From Candidatus Tayloriibacteriota bacterium (lineage in GTDB: Bacteria > Patescibacteriota > Minisyncoccia > Phycocordibacterales > JACOZD01), in NCBI GenBank assembly GCA_016181525.1, contig JACOZD010000003.1, positions 1 to 38,250 on the forward strand: a DNA stretch of 38,250 bases. Direction: 5' to 3'. Shown here piece by piece: positions 1 to 5,912 of this stretch. Below the pieces are notes generated by a model. The model worked only from the letters and a program-made list of their open reading frames with translations, had not been told where the DNA came from and did not search any database. Numbering within the stretch: the first letter of the stretch is position 1; each line of letters opens with the position of its first letter. Made by a program: the position numbers and the translations under genes.

Positions 1-2
1 TT

Positions 3-473
3 GCCCTTGCTCAAAATCTGAAACAAGAGATTGAGGATTTAGACGAGCGATTGGATAAACTCCTTGATACGCATTTGGACGGACTTATTCCAAAAGTGGA
101 GTATGCCGAGAAAAAGCAAAAAATCCTCAATCGCAAAATTGATGTTTCAGAAAAATTGAAGGATTTTGAGCAAAATGGCGATCATCGGCTCGAACCGGTG
201 CGACTTTTCATTTTAGACAGCAAACAAGCCGGAATTATCGCTTCCGGAGAAAATTTTGAGGACAAGAAAAATTTTCTCACAAAGATTGGCTCGAACCCCC
301 GCCTCGCGCAAAGGGCTCTGCATTTCTCTCCGAAAAAATCGTGGGAAATCCTTTTGAATTCTTGGGATTCCGCCACTCCCGCAACACTCACTCGCGCTTC
401 GCGCGAGCCGAATTTTGGGCTTCATACTAACTGGCTCCGGAGGCTGGATTCGAACCAGCGACCAATCGCTTAA
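3..473 (+). CDS. Serine site-specific recombinase, C-terminal fragment (5' end outside window)
   Basis: The reading frame is open from the window edge, so only the C-terminal part is present. It shows a charged coiled-coil-like stretch (KQEIEDLDERLDKLL), then a YAEKKQKILNRK segment and the block KIGSNPRLAQRALHF followed by KKSWEIL. This is how large serine recombinases (resolvase/recombinase/zinc-ribbon type) end in CPR genomes; the catalytic domain would lie upstream. The last ~35 residues (ending LRRLDSNQRPIA) do not look like a folded domain: they are translated antisense through the 3' half of tRNA-Asn, giving the familiar DSNQRP peptide. This suggests the protein's native end was replaced when an element joined the tRNA gene. 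The family call is good; whether it is functional cannot be judged from a fragment. Confidence 0.7.
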   Translation, partial: ALAQNLKQEIEDLDERLDKLLDTHLDGLIPKVEYAEKKQKILNRKIDVSEKLKDFEQNGDHRLEPVRLFILDSKQAGIIASGENFEDKKNFLTKIGSNPRLAQRALHFSPKKSWEILLNSWDSATPATLTRASREPNFGLHTNWLRRLDSNQRPIA

Positions 474-506
474 CAGGCGATTGCTCTACCGCTGAGCTAC
501 TCCGGA
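432..506 (-). tRNA. tRNA-Asn (GTT)
   Basis: Read on the minus strand this folds as a full cloverleaf. The acceptor stem TCCGGAG/CTCCGGA is perfect, the D-arm contains AGCTCAGCGGTAGAGC, the anticodon stem ATCGC/GCGAT encloses the loop CTGTTAA with anticodon GTT, and the T-arm is GCTGG-TTCGAATC-CAGC. Discriminator G and an encoded CCA end the gene. Its 3' half is overlapped antisense by the recombinase gene. Its 5' half is repeated immediately upstream. Confidence 0.96.
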
Positions 507-557
507 ATATATTCTTATTCCTCTACCGCTGAGCTACTCCGGAATATATTCTTATTC
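484..557. repeat. 37-bp perfect tandem duplication covering the tRNA-Asn 5' half and its -10 region
   Basis: Bases 484-520 and 521-557 are identical. Each copy contains the D-arm and acceptor 5' strand of tRNA-Asn plus the AT-rich upstream stretch. A further 17-nt partial copy (GCTACTCCGGAATATAT) is at 701-717. Only the copy joined to the anticodon half makes a tRNA. Confidence 0.95.
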
Positions 558-571
558 CAAAGTAGCGTCAA
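543..571 (-). promoter_or_regulatory. Promoter of tRNA-Asn
   Basis: On the minus strand TTGACG (566-571) and TATATT (543-548) are separated by 17 nt, a near-consensus sigma-70 promoter. It lies upstream of the duplicated tRNA 5' segment, so the predicted primary transcript starts near 536 and carries a partial copy of the tRNA D-arm in its leader. The duplication also copies the -10 box (506-511) but not the -35. Confidence 0.7.
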
Positions 572-603
572 AAAGGTGCAGTCGCCTGAACAGGCCATGT
601 CAT

Positions 604-662
604 GCATATTTTCCTGCTGAAAAATTGCGCGGCCCCTCCTCGCGCCGGCGCGCTGCGGCCTT
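604..662. repeat. GC-rich dispersed repeat, copy A
   Basis: This stretch is alignable with 4985-5040: both have GCAT, a small hairpin with a CTGCT/TGCT loop, TTGC, then CTCGCGCCG and an alternating CGCG block. The hairpin stem differs (TTTTC/GAAAA here, TTGCC/GGCAA there) but stays paired. The rest of 558-868 holds the tRNA promoter, the partial tRNA repeat at 701-717 and the AT-rich promoter zone of the next gene. I see no credible gene in it. Confidence 0.5.
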
Positions 663-868
663 GCGGCTCGGGTCCCTACCCAAGTCTCACTCCACCACTC
701 GCTACTCCGGAATATATCTCATCCCTGAAGGCTCAACGGCAAATGCCGCGAAGCTTCCGGGATGCATAAATTTTTTAAAGAACGATGTTATTTTAGCAGT
801 TTTTTGAGGAATTTGGAATCTATGCATTACGCCTAAATATCGAGTTATAATGTAATAAGAAATAAGTT

Positions 869-1429
869 ATGAACCTCCGCTTTCTTACTTTTTTCATTAT
901 AATAGTCATATTGCCGGCGACTGGTTATTATTTGTTTTTCCAAAGGTCGAACGAGAATGTTATCTTAGACCAGAAATCGAGCGGTAATATGACTATTGAG
1001 AGCTCCGCCTTTCGGAATAACGAACTTATTCCTTCAAAGTACACTTGCGACGGAGATAATATAAATCCGCCTCTGGACATTAAGGGCGCGCCTAAAGGGA
1101 CGAAAAGTTTGGTCTTTATCGTTGATGACCCGGACGCGCCGGGCGGCACCTGGGTTCACTGGACAGTTTGGAATATTTCTCCGGATACTGCAGAAATAGC
1201 CGAGGGAAGTTCCCCGGTCGAAGGAGTGGAGGGCGAGACAGATTTCGGGAGGCCGGGTTATGGCGGCCCCTGTCCGCCCTCTGGCGCTCATCGATACTTT
1301 TTCAAGGTATACGCTCTGGACGGCTCTCTCAATCTCTCTCCTCAAGCTCGAAAACCGGCGCTCGAGAGGGCCATGGCGGGGCATATTTTGGATAAGGCGG
1401 AACTGATTGGTCTCTACCGGCGAAACTAA
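869..1429 (+). CDS. YbhB/YbcL-family PEBP-like protein, membrane-anchored or secreted
   Basis: The 186-aa protein begins with a hydrophobic segment (about residues 5-23) without an obvious lipobox, so it is either an uncleaved anchor or a signal peptide. The rest is a phosphatidylethanolamine-binding-protein fold of the bacterial YbhB/YbcL (Raf kinase inhibitor-like) type. Diagnostic pieces are the start FRNNELIPSKYTCDG, the ligand-pocket motifs DDPDAP and WVHWTVWNI, and GPCPPSGAHRYFF. The substrate of bacterial members is generally unknown, so no reaction is assigned. A TATAAT at 846-851 lies 17 nt before the ATG, implying a short leader. The gene converges with the TrmB-like gene downstream, with only 24 nt between them and no terminator hairpin. 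Confidence 0.92.
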   Translation: MNLRFLTFFIIIVILPATGYYLFFQRSNENVILDQKSSGNMTIESSAFRNNELIPSKYTCDGDNINPPLDIKGAPKGTKSLVFIVDDPDAPGGTWVHWTVWNISPDTAEIAEGSSPVEGVEGETDFGRPGYGGPCPPSGAHRYFFKVYALDGSLNLSPQARKPALERAMAGHILDKAELIGLYRRN

Positions 1430-1453
1430 AATAAATTTTCTTATGTCCGGTTT

Positions 1454-2179
1454 CTATAACAGTTCGTAGAGGGTTTTGAAGATCCTTCGCTGAAAGTCGG
1501 CAATAGTTTTGTTCTGAATTAGCACTACTGACTCGCTATCAAAATCAACGATGGCCGTCTTGTCGTTGTAGATGAGCTCGGCGATGTTCTCCTTGAAGAG
1601 GCCGGCACCCGAGGGAAGTAATTTGTGGGCCCGATTGAGTTTCGGTGTTTCCTGCCACTCCGTCAGTTTGTCGGTAACCATGTAGCGCTGGAGATTCTTG
1701 GTCTCTCTCCTTTGACGGAAATCTTTGGGGAGGTATTTTTCCAGAGCCAGGGCGGATTTGTGTGAGCTGAATCGGTAGTATACGCCCTCGCGGTCGAGGG
1801 TGGAAACCAAATCCTCCAGCACCATTTGGATGCCTTTCTTGCCCTCGAAAAATTTTACAGTCGGTCGAGTTTTTCGTCTTTCATAAGCGGAGGTCAGGTC
1901 TGCAAGGGCTGATTCGAGGAGATTTTTGTTTTGTTCAAATGTCTCCTTAAGCCGCGCAGGTGACTCTGCCACGTAGTAATTTCTTTTACTGCGCTGGACA
2001 CTTGAGACCAAGTTTTTGGCTTGGAGAGAAGTAAGCGCTCTGTAAACCGCCGGTCTGTGGATTTGAGCTGATTTTGCAATATTGGAGATCAAACTTGGCC
2101 CTTGGTTTACAAGGCAAACGTAGATTTTACCTTCTAAATCCGTGAGTCCGAAGCGTTTTAGAAAGTGATAATTATCCAT
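1454..2179 (-). CDS. TrmB-type winged-helix transcriptional regulator
   Basis: The 241-aa protein has an N-terminal helix-turn-helix of the TrmB family (about residues 8-75: LTDLEGKIYVCLVNQGP, SNIAKSAQIHRPAVYRALTSLQAKNLV), a coiled-coil linker (about 80-110) and a C-terminal region of a phospholipase-D-like or sensor-like type (about 110-241). TrmB relatives are sugar- or metabolite-responsive repressors in archaea; the effector here is unknown. The gene is alone on its strand. A perfect palindrome ends one nucleotide before the ATG and a TATAAT lies just upstream, which suggests autoregulation. Three small genes lie upstream on the other strand and might share the operator, but this is inference. 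Confidence 0.85.
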   Translation of the reverse strand: MDNYHFLKRFGLTDLEGKIYVCLVNQGPSLISNIAKSAQIHRPAVYRALTSLQAKNLVSSVQRSKRNYYVAESPARLKETFEQNKNLLESALADLTSAYERRKTRPTVKFFEGKKGIQMVLEDLVSTLDREGVYYRFSSHKSALALEKYLPKDFRQRRETKNLQRYMVTDKLTEWQETPKLNRAHKLLPSGAGLFKENIAELIYNDKTAIVDFDSESVVLIQNKTIADFQRRIFKTLYELL

Positions 2180-2219
2180 AAAGTGTACTGGAATAGTACA
2201 CTTTTAATTTAGCATTATA
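2180..2219 (-). promoter_or_regulatory. TrmB-like gene promoter with perfect operator palindrome
   Basis: AAAGTGTACT (2180-2189) and AGTACACTTT (2195-2204) form a perfect 10-bp inverted repeat with a 5-nt spacer. On the minus strand the -10 box TATAAT is at 2214-2219, so the palindrome lies between the predicted transcription start (near 2207) and the start codon at 2179. A bound protein would block initiation or early elongation, and no Shine-Dalgarno can be seen apart from the palindrome. No strong -35 was found. Confidence 0.75.
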
Positions 2220-2402
2220 CCTAGATTTAAAGCAAGCTCTTTGTTTCTTTACAGAAAGTCATTCAGAAAATGCTTTTTTAACCACAGTTCCCCGATTAGG
2301 TATGTTAAGCTCAGATTAGACAGGACCTTTACAAAAAACGGTTGTAGGGGTTCAGGTAAGAAAAAATTGACAAGTTGCGAACCAAGAAGAAAGATACTGC
2401 AT

Positions 2403-2621
2403 ATGAGAGACGAAGATGTTGTGAAAGATAAAGATATGTGGATGAACCGTGCGGCTGACGGGACCATCCTGTTTGGAGTACGAGGAGCCGACAGCCACAT
2501 TCACGAGACTGGGTTCGGAACCGGCGAAATTAAGGTTCAAAGCACAGGTGAGCATATTCCTTTCAATAATTTCGTACGGGAAGTAGACGAATTGTTGCCG
2601 CCCGAGTGGCGCCTGAAGTAG
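2403..2621 (+). CDS. Small hypothetical protein (72 aa)
   Basis: I do not recognise this protein. It is soluble, slightly acidic and without cysteines: MRDEDVVKDKDMWMNR at the start, a Gly-rich middle (GTILFGVRGADSHIHETGFGTG) and LLPPEWRLK at the end. The frame is open further upstream, but that part (2241-2402) is Lys/Arg/Cys-rich and reads like non-coding DNA, so I take the ATG at 2403. A consensus TTGACA at 2367-2372 is the likely -35; the matching -10 is poor (GATACT, 20-nt spacing). It is first of three small same-strand genes that end in a terminator. Confidence 0.5.
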   Translation: MRDEDVVKDKDMWMNRAADGTILFGVRGADSHIHETGFGTGEIKVQSTGEHIPFNNFVREVDELLPPEWRLK

Positions 2622-2696
2622 CTGGTTTTGAGAAAATTTTTGAGAAAATCAAGAAAGGTTAATGAAAATTATGGACTGGGAAACGAAAGGAAAGTC

Positions 2697-2900
2697 ATGC
2701 TCGACAATCAACATTCAAATCCACTAAGGAACAACCTGCCTACTCTCCGAGATATCGAAAGGGATAGGCGTAGAATCAGCGATCTGAGACTAACCGCTGG
2801 GTTGACTGGTGATGTTTCGTGCCTTCTAAAGGCACAGAGATTGGAGATGAAAATGAGATATCCATTTCTAGCGAAACCAGAATCTCCTTTCAGATCATAG
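2697..2900 (+). CDS. Small hypothetical basic protein (67 aa)
   Basis: Unrecognised and Arg-rich (RDIERDRRRISDLRL), with a Leu/Lys-rich C-terminal part, no membrane segment and no cysteine pair. The ATG at 2697 is preceded by GAAAGGAAAG, a reasonable ribosome-binding site, so I prefer it over an upstream TTG at 2628. It lies 75 nt after the preceding small gene and 11 nt before the next. It has no transposon or phage hallmark I can name. Confidence 0.45.
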   Translation: MLDNQHSNPLRNNLPTLRDIERDRRRISDLRLTAGLTGDVSCLLKAQRLEMKMRYPFLAKPESPFRS

Positions 2901-2911
2901 AAAGTAAAGCT

Positions 2912-3094
2912 ATGGACATTGAGACTCAAGTAATGTTTCAACAAGCAGCCGGCGGCACTCCGCTCCGCATGCAGTTTCAGAGGCCTGTGATGTTTCAGAG
3001 GCCTGTGATCGAGCGCCGGGAGTTCCCGAAAAACACCCACTATCTTTCTTTGAGAAGATGGATAGACGAGAAGGAAGAGAAATCAGGAAAGTAA
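2912..3094 (+). CDS. Small hypothetical protein with internal duplication (60 aa)
   Basis: Unrecognised. The central part contains FQRPVM twice because of a perfect 18-bp in-frame tandem duplication (2974-2991 and 2992-3009). The C-terminus is charged (RRWIDEKEEKSGK). The start at 2912 follows the preceding stop by 11 nt; a longer version from 2819 would overlap the previous gene by 80 nt and is less likely. The intrinsic terminator six bases after the stop shows transcription of this small cluster ends here. Confidence 0.45.
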   Translation: MDIETQVMFQQAAGGTPLRMQFQRPVMFQRPVIERREFPKNTHYLSLRRWIDEKEEKSGK

Positions 3095-3100
3095 TTGCCC

Positions 3101-3127
3101 AGACCGGAGGAAACTCCGGTCTTTTTT
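3101..3127 (+). terminator. Rho-independent terminator of the small-gene cluster
   Basis: Perfect 9-bp stem AGACCGGAG/CTCCGGTCT (3101-3109 and 3114-3122) with a GAAA tetraloop, followed by a T-tract. Confidence 0.9.
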
Positions 3128-3132
3128 ATTTT

Positions 3133-4080
3133 TTATGGAGTCGTCAAAGACTGAACCGTGCTTGTTGCCGAATTGCCGGCAGCATCTTTAGAATTAGCGA
3201 GAAACTGGTAAGTGGTACTTGCTGTAAGACCGGTCAGTGACACACTATGACTCAAAACCAACCCATCGGCCGATGCATGGGCAGTACCGACGGTGACTTG
3301 GAAGGGCGTGGTTGTTCCATACCAAACATCGCTGGTCGCCGGTTCATCTGTGGCCCAGGTGATAGTGGCTCCTGTTGACCCTGTAGAGCTGGCGGTCAGA
3401 TTTGAGATTGTCGGGGCAGTAACGTCACCGGCCGGCGGGGTGGTGGTAGCGGCGCCGCCGCAGCCGCCGACGGTATCGCCATGCCTAAGATGCGCTCTGA
3501 CGGCCGGCAGACCGATAACGACAGTGTGCTTAGCGGCAGGATTGCCGGGCGGGATGTGACAAATCTCCACTTTGGTCTCACCCCTGCCTCCGCCTGGAGT
3601 AGTGGTGCCGGTAATTGGAGGAGTAGTGGTGCCGTTTGGAGGAGTAGTGGTGCCGGAGACGAGCAAGTTAATCCTTCTGATTATATCTGCCGGCAGAGGA
3701 GCATCATCATTAGTCAGAAAAATGACGACAAGCCGGGCTCGAGTGGCCGGCCCGACGATGCCGATAGTATCAATGCCATGCTTCTTTTGGAATTTCTTGA
3801 CCGCTTTCTCGGTTAGAGGGCCGAACCGGCCGGTAATGATGGCCTCCGGATAGACCTCTGGGTCTCTAGCCAGAAGCTCCTGCAGAAGTCTTACGTCCTC
3901 GCCCGACATACCGAAGCGAAGCGTCCTCTCGAGCTTTTTATCAGTTACGTTCACTATCTGTCTTGGCTTCTGCTCTTCGATTGGCGGTTTCTTCCTCCGA
4001 TGAAAGAAGGCCTCGGCCTGATACGCGCCGAGGAACATCGAGGTGGCTAGAAGCGTCAAAAATAATGTTTTTTTATTCAT
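3133..4080 (-). CDS. Secreted peptidoglycan-binding / fibronectin-III protein
   Basis: The 315-aa protein starts with a clear signal peptide (Lys-rich N-terminus, hydrophobic core LFLTLLATSMFLGA, AEA cleavage region). Residues about 50-120 form a PG_binding_1-type repeat (LRFGMSGEDVRLLQELLA, TGRFGPLTEKAVKKFQKKHGI, GIVGPATRARL). A Thr/Pro linker follows with three GTTTPP-like units, then a module with the pattern VEICHIPPGNP, HTVVIG, HLRHGD and GGCG that is frequent in bacterial surface proteins. A second Thr/Pro linker leads to a C-terminal fibronectin type III domain (about 225-315: APTISNLTASST, WATDEPATSDVWYG, HSVSLTGL). No cell-wall sorting motif is visible. The likely role is envelope-associated binding; no catalytic domain is seen. 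Confidence 0.85.
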   Translation of the reverse strand: MNKKTLFLTLLATSMFLGAYQAEAFFHRRKKPPIEEQKPRQIVNVTDKKLERTLRFGMSGEDVRLLQELLARDPEVYPEAIITGRFGPLTEKAVKKFQKKHGIDTIGIVGPATRARLVVIFLTNDDAPLPADIIRRINLLVSGTTTPPNGTTTPPITGTTTPGGGRGETKVEICHIPPGNPAAKHTVVIGLPAVRAHLRHGDTVGGCGGAATTTPPAGDVTAPTISNLTASSTGSTGATITWATDEPATSDVWYGTTTPFQVTVGTAHASADGLVLSHSVSLTGLTASTTYQFLANSKDAAGNSATSTVQSLTTP

Positions 4081-4188
4081 AAGATAGCGGTTTATCTTGT
4101 AAATCAGACCGTAAATAAAGTCCTTCGACCTTTATATATTACCAGACGGGGCGATGCGGTTAATTCTTACGAAGTGGATAACTTGATG

Positions 4189-4216
4189 TTGACTTAGAGG
4201 CGAAGACGGCTATCAT
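4189..4216 (+). promoter_or_regulatory. Promoter of the structured RNA
   Basis: TTGACT (4189-4194), 16-nt spacer, TATCAT (4211-4216). This predicts a transcript start at about 4222-4225, immediately before the first paired base of the RNA at 4226. Confidence 0.75.
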
Positions 4217-4222
4217 TCTCCC

Positions 4223-4422
4223 GAGCGCTGTTTGCATGGGTGGGAGACTGTGAAGTTGTGCCTTGGGGCGGCAATGGAGTCGGAAAAACGTTTCCTCTCC
4301 TTTCTCGCAACAATAACGTTGAGACAGGCTAAGAAGGAGTGGTTAAGACCACCATTATCGTCAAGTCAGCGAAAGAAGTGCCCCGGCCGGTTTCTGTTCT
4401 GTTTTGGCGGCCGGGGTTTTTT
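4223..4422 (+). ncRNA. ~200-nt structured non-coding RNA upstream of raiA
   Basis: Promoter and terminator define a ~200-nt transcript without a credible ORF. By hand it folds into a closed multi-branch structure. Ends: CGCTG (4226-4230) with CAGCG (4367-4371), TTG (4232-4234) with CAA (4362-4364), ATGGgTGG (4236-4243) with CCACCAT (4349-4355). Inner helices: CTGT (4248-4251) with ACAG (4324-4327); hairpin TTGtGCC/GGCggCAA (4256-4274); hairpin GGA..GGAAA/TTTCC..TCC (4276-4300); hairpin near 4304-4323 (CTC..AAC/GTT..GAG). The segment GTGGT-TAAG-ACCAC (4339-4352) can form its own hairpin, which competes with the outer helix. It lacks hallmarks of tmRNA, RNase P RNA and SRP RNA. Size, branching and position beside raiA resemble the published raiA RNA motif of Firmicutes and Actinobacteria, but I cannot test its consensus here. 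Confidence 0.65.
4381..4422 (+). terminator. Intrinsic terminator of the structured RNA
   Basis: Perfect 9-bp GC stem CCCCGGCCG/CGGCCGGGG (4381-4389 and 4408-4416) with an 18-nt loop, followed by six T. Confidence 0.92.
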
Positions 4423-4513
4423 AATTGGTCTTTACAAATACTCCACCCGATGCTCCTTTTAGGTTTTGAAGTGTTTCGTTTTCATCGGTTGTTATAAAAT
4501 ATGGGCGCGAGGT

Positions 4514-4939
4514 ATGCGAGTAAACACACCCAAAGCCACCAATATCACCTTAACCGACGATATTCTCCGTTATCTCGGCAAGAAACTGGAGGGGTTTCGG
4601 CGTTTGGTGCCTTCTCAAGACGAGAGCGTTCTTCTCGATGTGGAGCTCGCTAGGACCACTCTCCATCACCGAGCCGGCGAGATTTACCGGGCTGAGCTGA
4701 CCTTGACCATGAGCGGCAGGCAACTCCGGAGCGAGGCCGAGCGGGCGGACATCTACAGCGCCATTGACGCGGCCAAGGATGAACTGGCCGAGAATCTTAG
4801 TTCCAGCAAAGATAAAAAAATGAGTCTCCTGCGCCGGAGCGGGGTGCAGATTAAAAACTTTCTTAAGGGTATTTACGAGCTCCGGCCGCGGCGGTGGCTC
4901 CGGATGCCGCGTTTTCCTCGCCGCTCTAGCCGCAAGTAG
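4514..4939 (+). CDS. raiA: Ribosome hibernation promoting factor / RaiA (S30AE family)
   Basis: This 141-aa protein binds the 30S decoding channel and silences or dimerises ribosomes in resting cells. The S30AE fold is recognised from MRVNTPKATNITLTDDILRY at the start, then LDVELARTTLHHRAGEIYRAELTL, SEAERADIYSAIDAAKDELA and the typical end of the short form (KDKKMSLLRRSG, IKNFLKGI), with a basic tail rich in Arg. It lacks the long C-terminal dimerisation domain of long HPF. The ATG at 4514 follows a weak GAGG-type site and lies 13 nt after a TAAAAT -10 box (4495-4500). It has its own promoter after the terminator of the structured RNA, so that RNA is not simply its leader. Confidence 0.93.
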   Translation: MRVNTPKATNITLTDDILRYLGKKLEGFRRLVPSQDESVLLDVELARTTLHHRAGEIYRAELTLTMSGRQLRSEAERADIYSAIDAAKDELAENLSSSKDKKMSLLRRSGVQIKNFLKGIYELRPRRWLRMPRFPRRSSRK

Positions 4940-4954
4940 GGTGAAAGACAGAGG

Positions 4955-5061
4955 AAACTAAGAACCTGCGTTTTTTCAGCTGCAGCATGTTTGCCTGCTG
5001 GCAAGTTGCCCTGCTCGCGCCGTCGCGCCGCGCAAGGCCTCAAAACGCGGGTTCTTAGTTT
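4955..5061. repeat. 20-bp inverted repeat with GC-rich inner repeat (copy B), between convergent genes
   Basis: Arms at 4955-4974 and 5042-5061 pair over 20 bp with one G-T wobble. Between them 4985-5040 is copy B of the dispersed repeat, with the inner hairpin TTGCC-TGCT-GGCAA. The right arm overlaps the fmt stop codon and is followed by T's. It probably works as a terminator for the convergent raiA and fmt transcripts, but it is much longer than an ordinary one. Confidence 0.7.
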
Positions 5062-5912
5062 TTGAAACCCCTTAAGAATTCGTCATAACTCATCTCTTTT
5101 CGCCCCTCGGGGACGACTTTCTTGATTATTAATTTCTCGTTTTCAAATGAGGCGTCGGTTATTTTGACTCTGATTTTCTCCTCGCCCTTTTCAGCAAAAA
5201 AGTGGGCGCCCGGCCACTCGGCCATGGCCTGAATTCTCAAGAAGTTTTGATATGGGTCGGCTGATGAATCTATTTCGCCGTCTTTTTTGCTCAATTTTTT
5301 GGTGTAAGTCGCTTTATCATGGTCCTGCGGAGCAGATTTAATTTTTCCGGAGATCCATTTTGGGATGGTTTCGGCCAAGAGTCTGCCTCCAACTCTGGCC
5401 AATTCTCTCTCAAGTTCCTGCGATTTTGTCGGCCAAAGCTTAAAGCTTGAAGCTTGGAGCTTGCAGCTCGAAACTATTGGACCGTGGTCCGTCTTTTCGT
5501 CCGCGAGCATGATGGTTACCCCGACCTCTTTTTCGTCGCGCAAAATCTGGGTTTGAATCGGGGACGGTCCGCGGTACTTAGGGAGAAGGGAAGGATGGAG
5601 ATTTAGAGTGCCGTGTTCCGGGATATCCAGAATATTTTTAGGAATAATTTTGCCGTAGGAGGCGACGAGAAATAAGGTGCAGGATTTGGCGGACAGGGTA
5701 GAGAGAAAAGCCGAGTCTAATTTTTGAGGTTCGAGGCAGGGGAGATGGTGGGCTTTTGCCCAGTTTGTGACGATATTCGAAGAAACTTTAAGGCCGCGGC
5801 CTTTGGGAGACGGCGGCAGAGAGACAATAAGGAATGGAGTCAAACCGGCTTTGGCCAGCTCTTCCAAAACGTAAACAGAGAATCGGGAACTGCCGAAGAA
5901 AACGAATTTCAT
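5055..5912 (-). CDS. fmt: Methionyl-tRNA formyltransferase
   Basis: Formylates Met-tRNA(fMet) using 10-formyl-tetrahydrofolate, providing the initiator for translation. The catalytic triad is in place: N104 and H106 in LNLHPSLLPKYRGPSPIQ and D142 in ADEKTDHGPI. The N-terminal Rossmann half (1-200) is followed by a C-terminal OB-like tRNA-binding domain (about 205-285). Length 285 aa is slightly short of the 310-315 usual in proteobacteria. Residues 149-159 (CKLQASSFKLW region) are encoded by a heptameric AGCT repeat and look like an insertion. The ATG overlaps the def stop by 4 nt (ATGA), so translation is coupled. Confidence 0.96.
   Translation of the reverse strand: MKFVFFGSSRFSVYVLEELAKAGLTPFLIVSLPPSPKGRGLKVSSNIVTNWAKAHHLPCLEPQKLDSAFLSTLSAKSCTLFLVASYGKIIPKNILDIPEHGTLNLHPSLLPKYRGPSPIQTQILRDEKEVGVTIMLADEKTDHGPIVSSCKLQASSFKLWPTKSQELERELARVGGRLLAETIPKWISGKIKSAPQDHDKATYTKKLSKKDGEIDSSADPYQNFLRIQAMAEWPGAHFFAEKGEEKIRVKITDASFENEKLIIKKVVPEGRKEMSYDEFLRGFKN
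5437..5468. repeat. Heptameric tandem repeat inside fmt
   Basis: AGCT occurs five times with an exact 7-bp period (5437, 5444, 5451, 5458, 5465), separated by TTR-like triplets. A change of one unit would shift the fmt frame. Confidence 0.85.

Noticed and set aside
521-557. Second tRNA gene upstream of tRNA-Asn
   Set aside because: Only the acceptor 5' strand and D-arm are repeated; there is no anticodon or T-arm.
625-807. 60-codon frame downstream of tRNA-Asn
   Set aside because: Arg/Ser/Ala-rich translation of the GC-rich repeat and a partial tRNA copy; no ribosome-binding site.
4223-4380. Identity as 6S, tmRNA, RNase P or SRP RNA
   Set aside because: I could not find the tmRNA tRNA-like ends, the GAGGAAAGTCC box of RNase P or the GGAAG/tetraloop apical part of SRP RNA. 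6S cannot be fully excluded by eye, but the branched fold with three inner hairpins does not look like it.
4232-4462. 76-codon frame over the structured RNA
   Set aside because: It runs through the terminator hairpin and T-run, so would be cut off, and the helices explain the sequence better.
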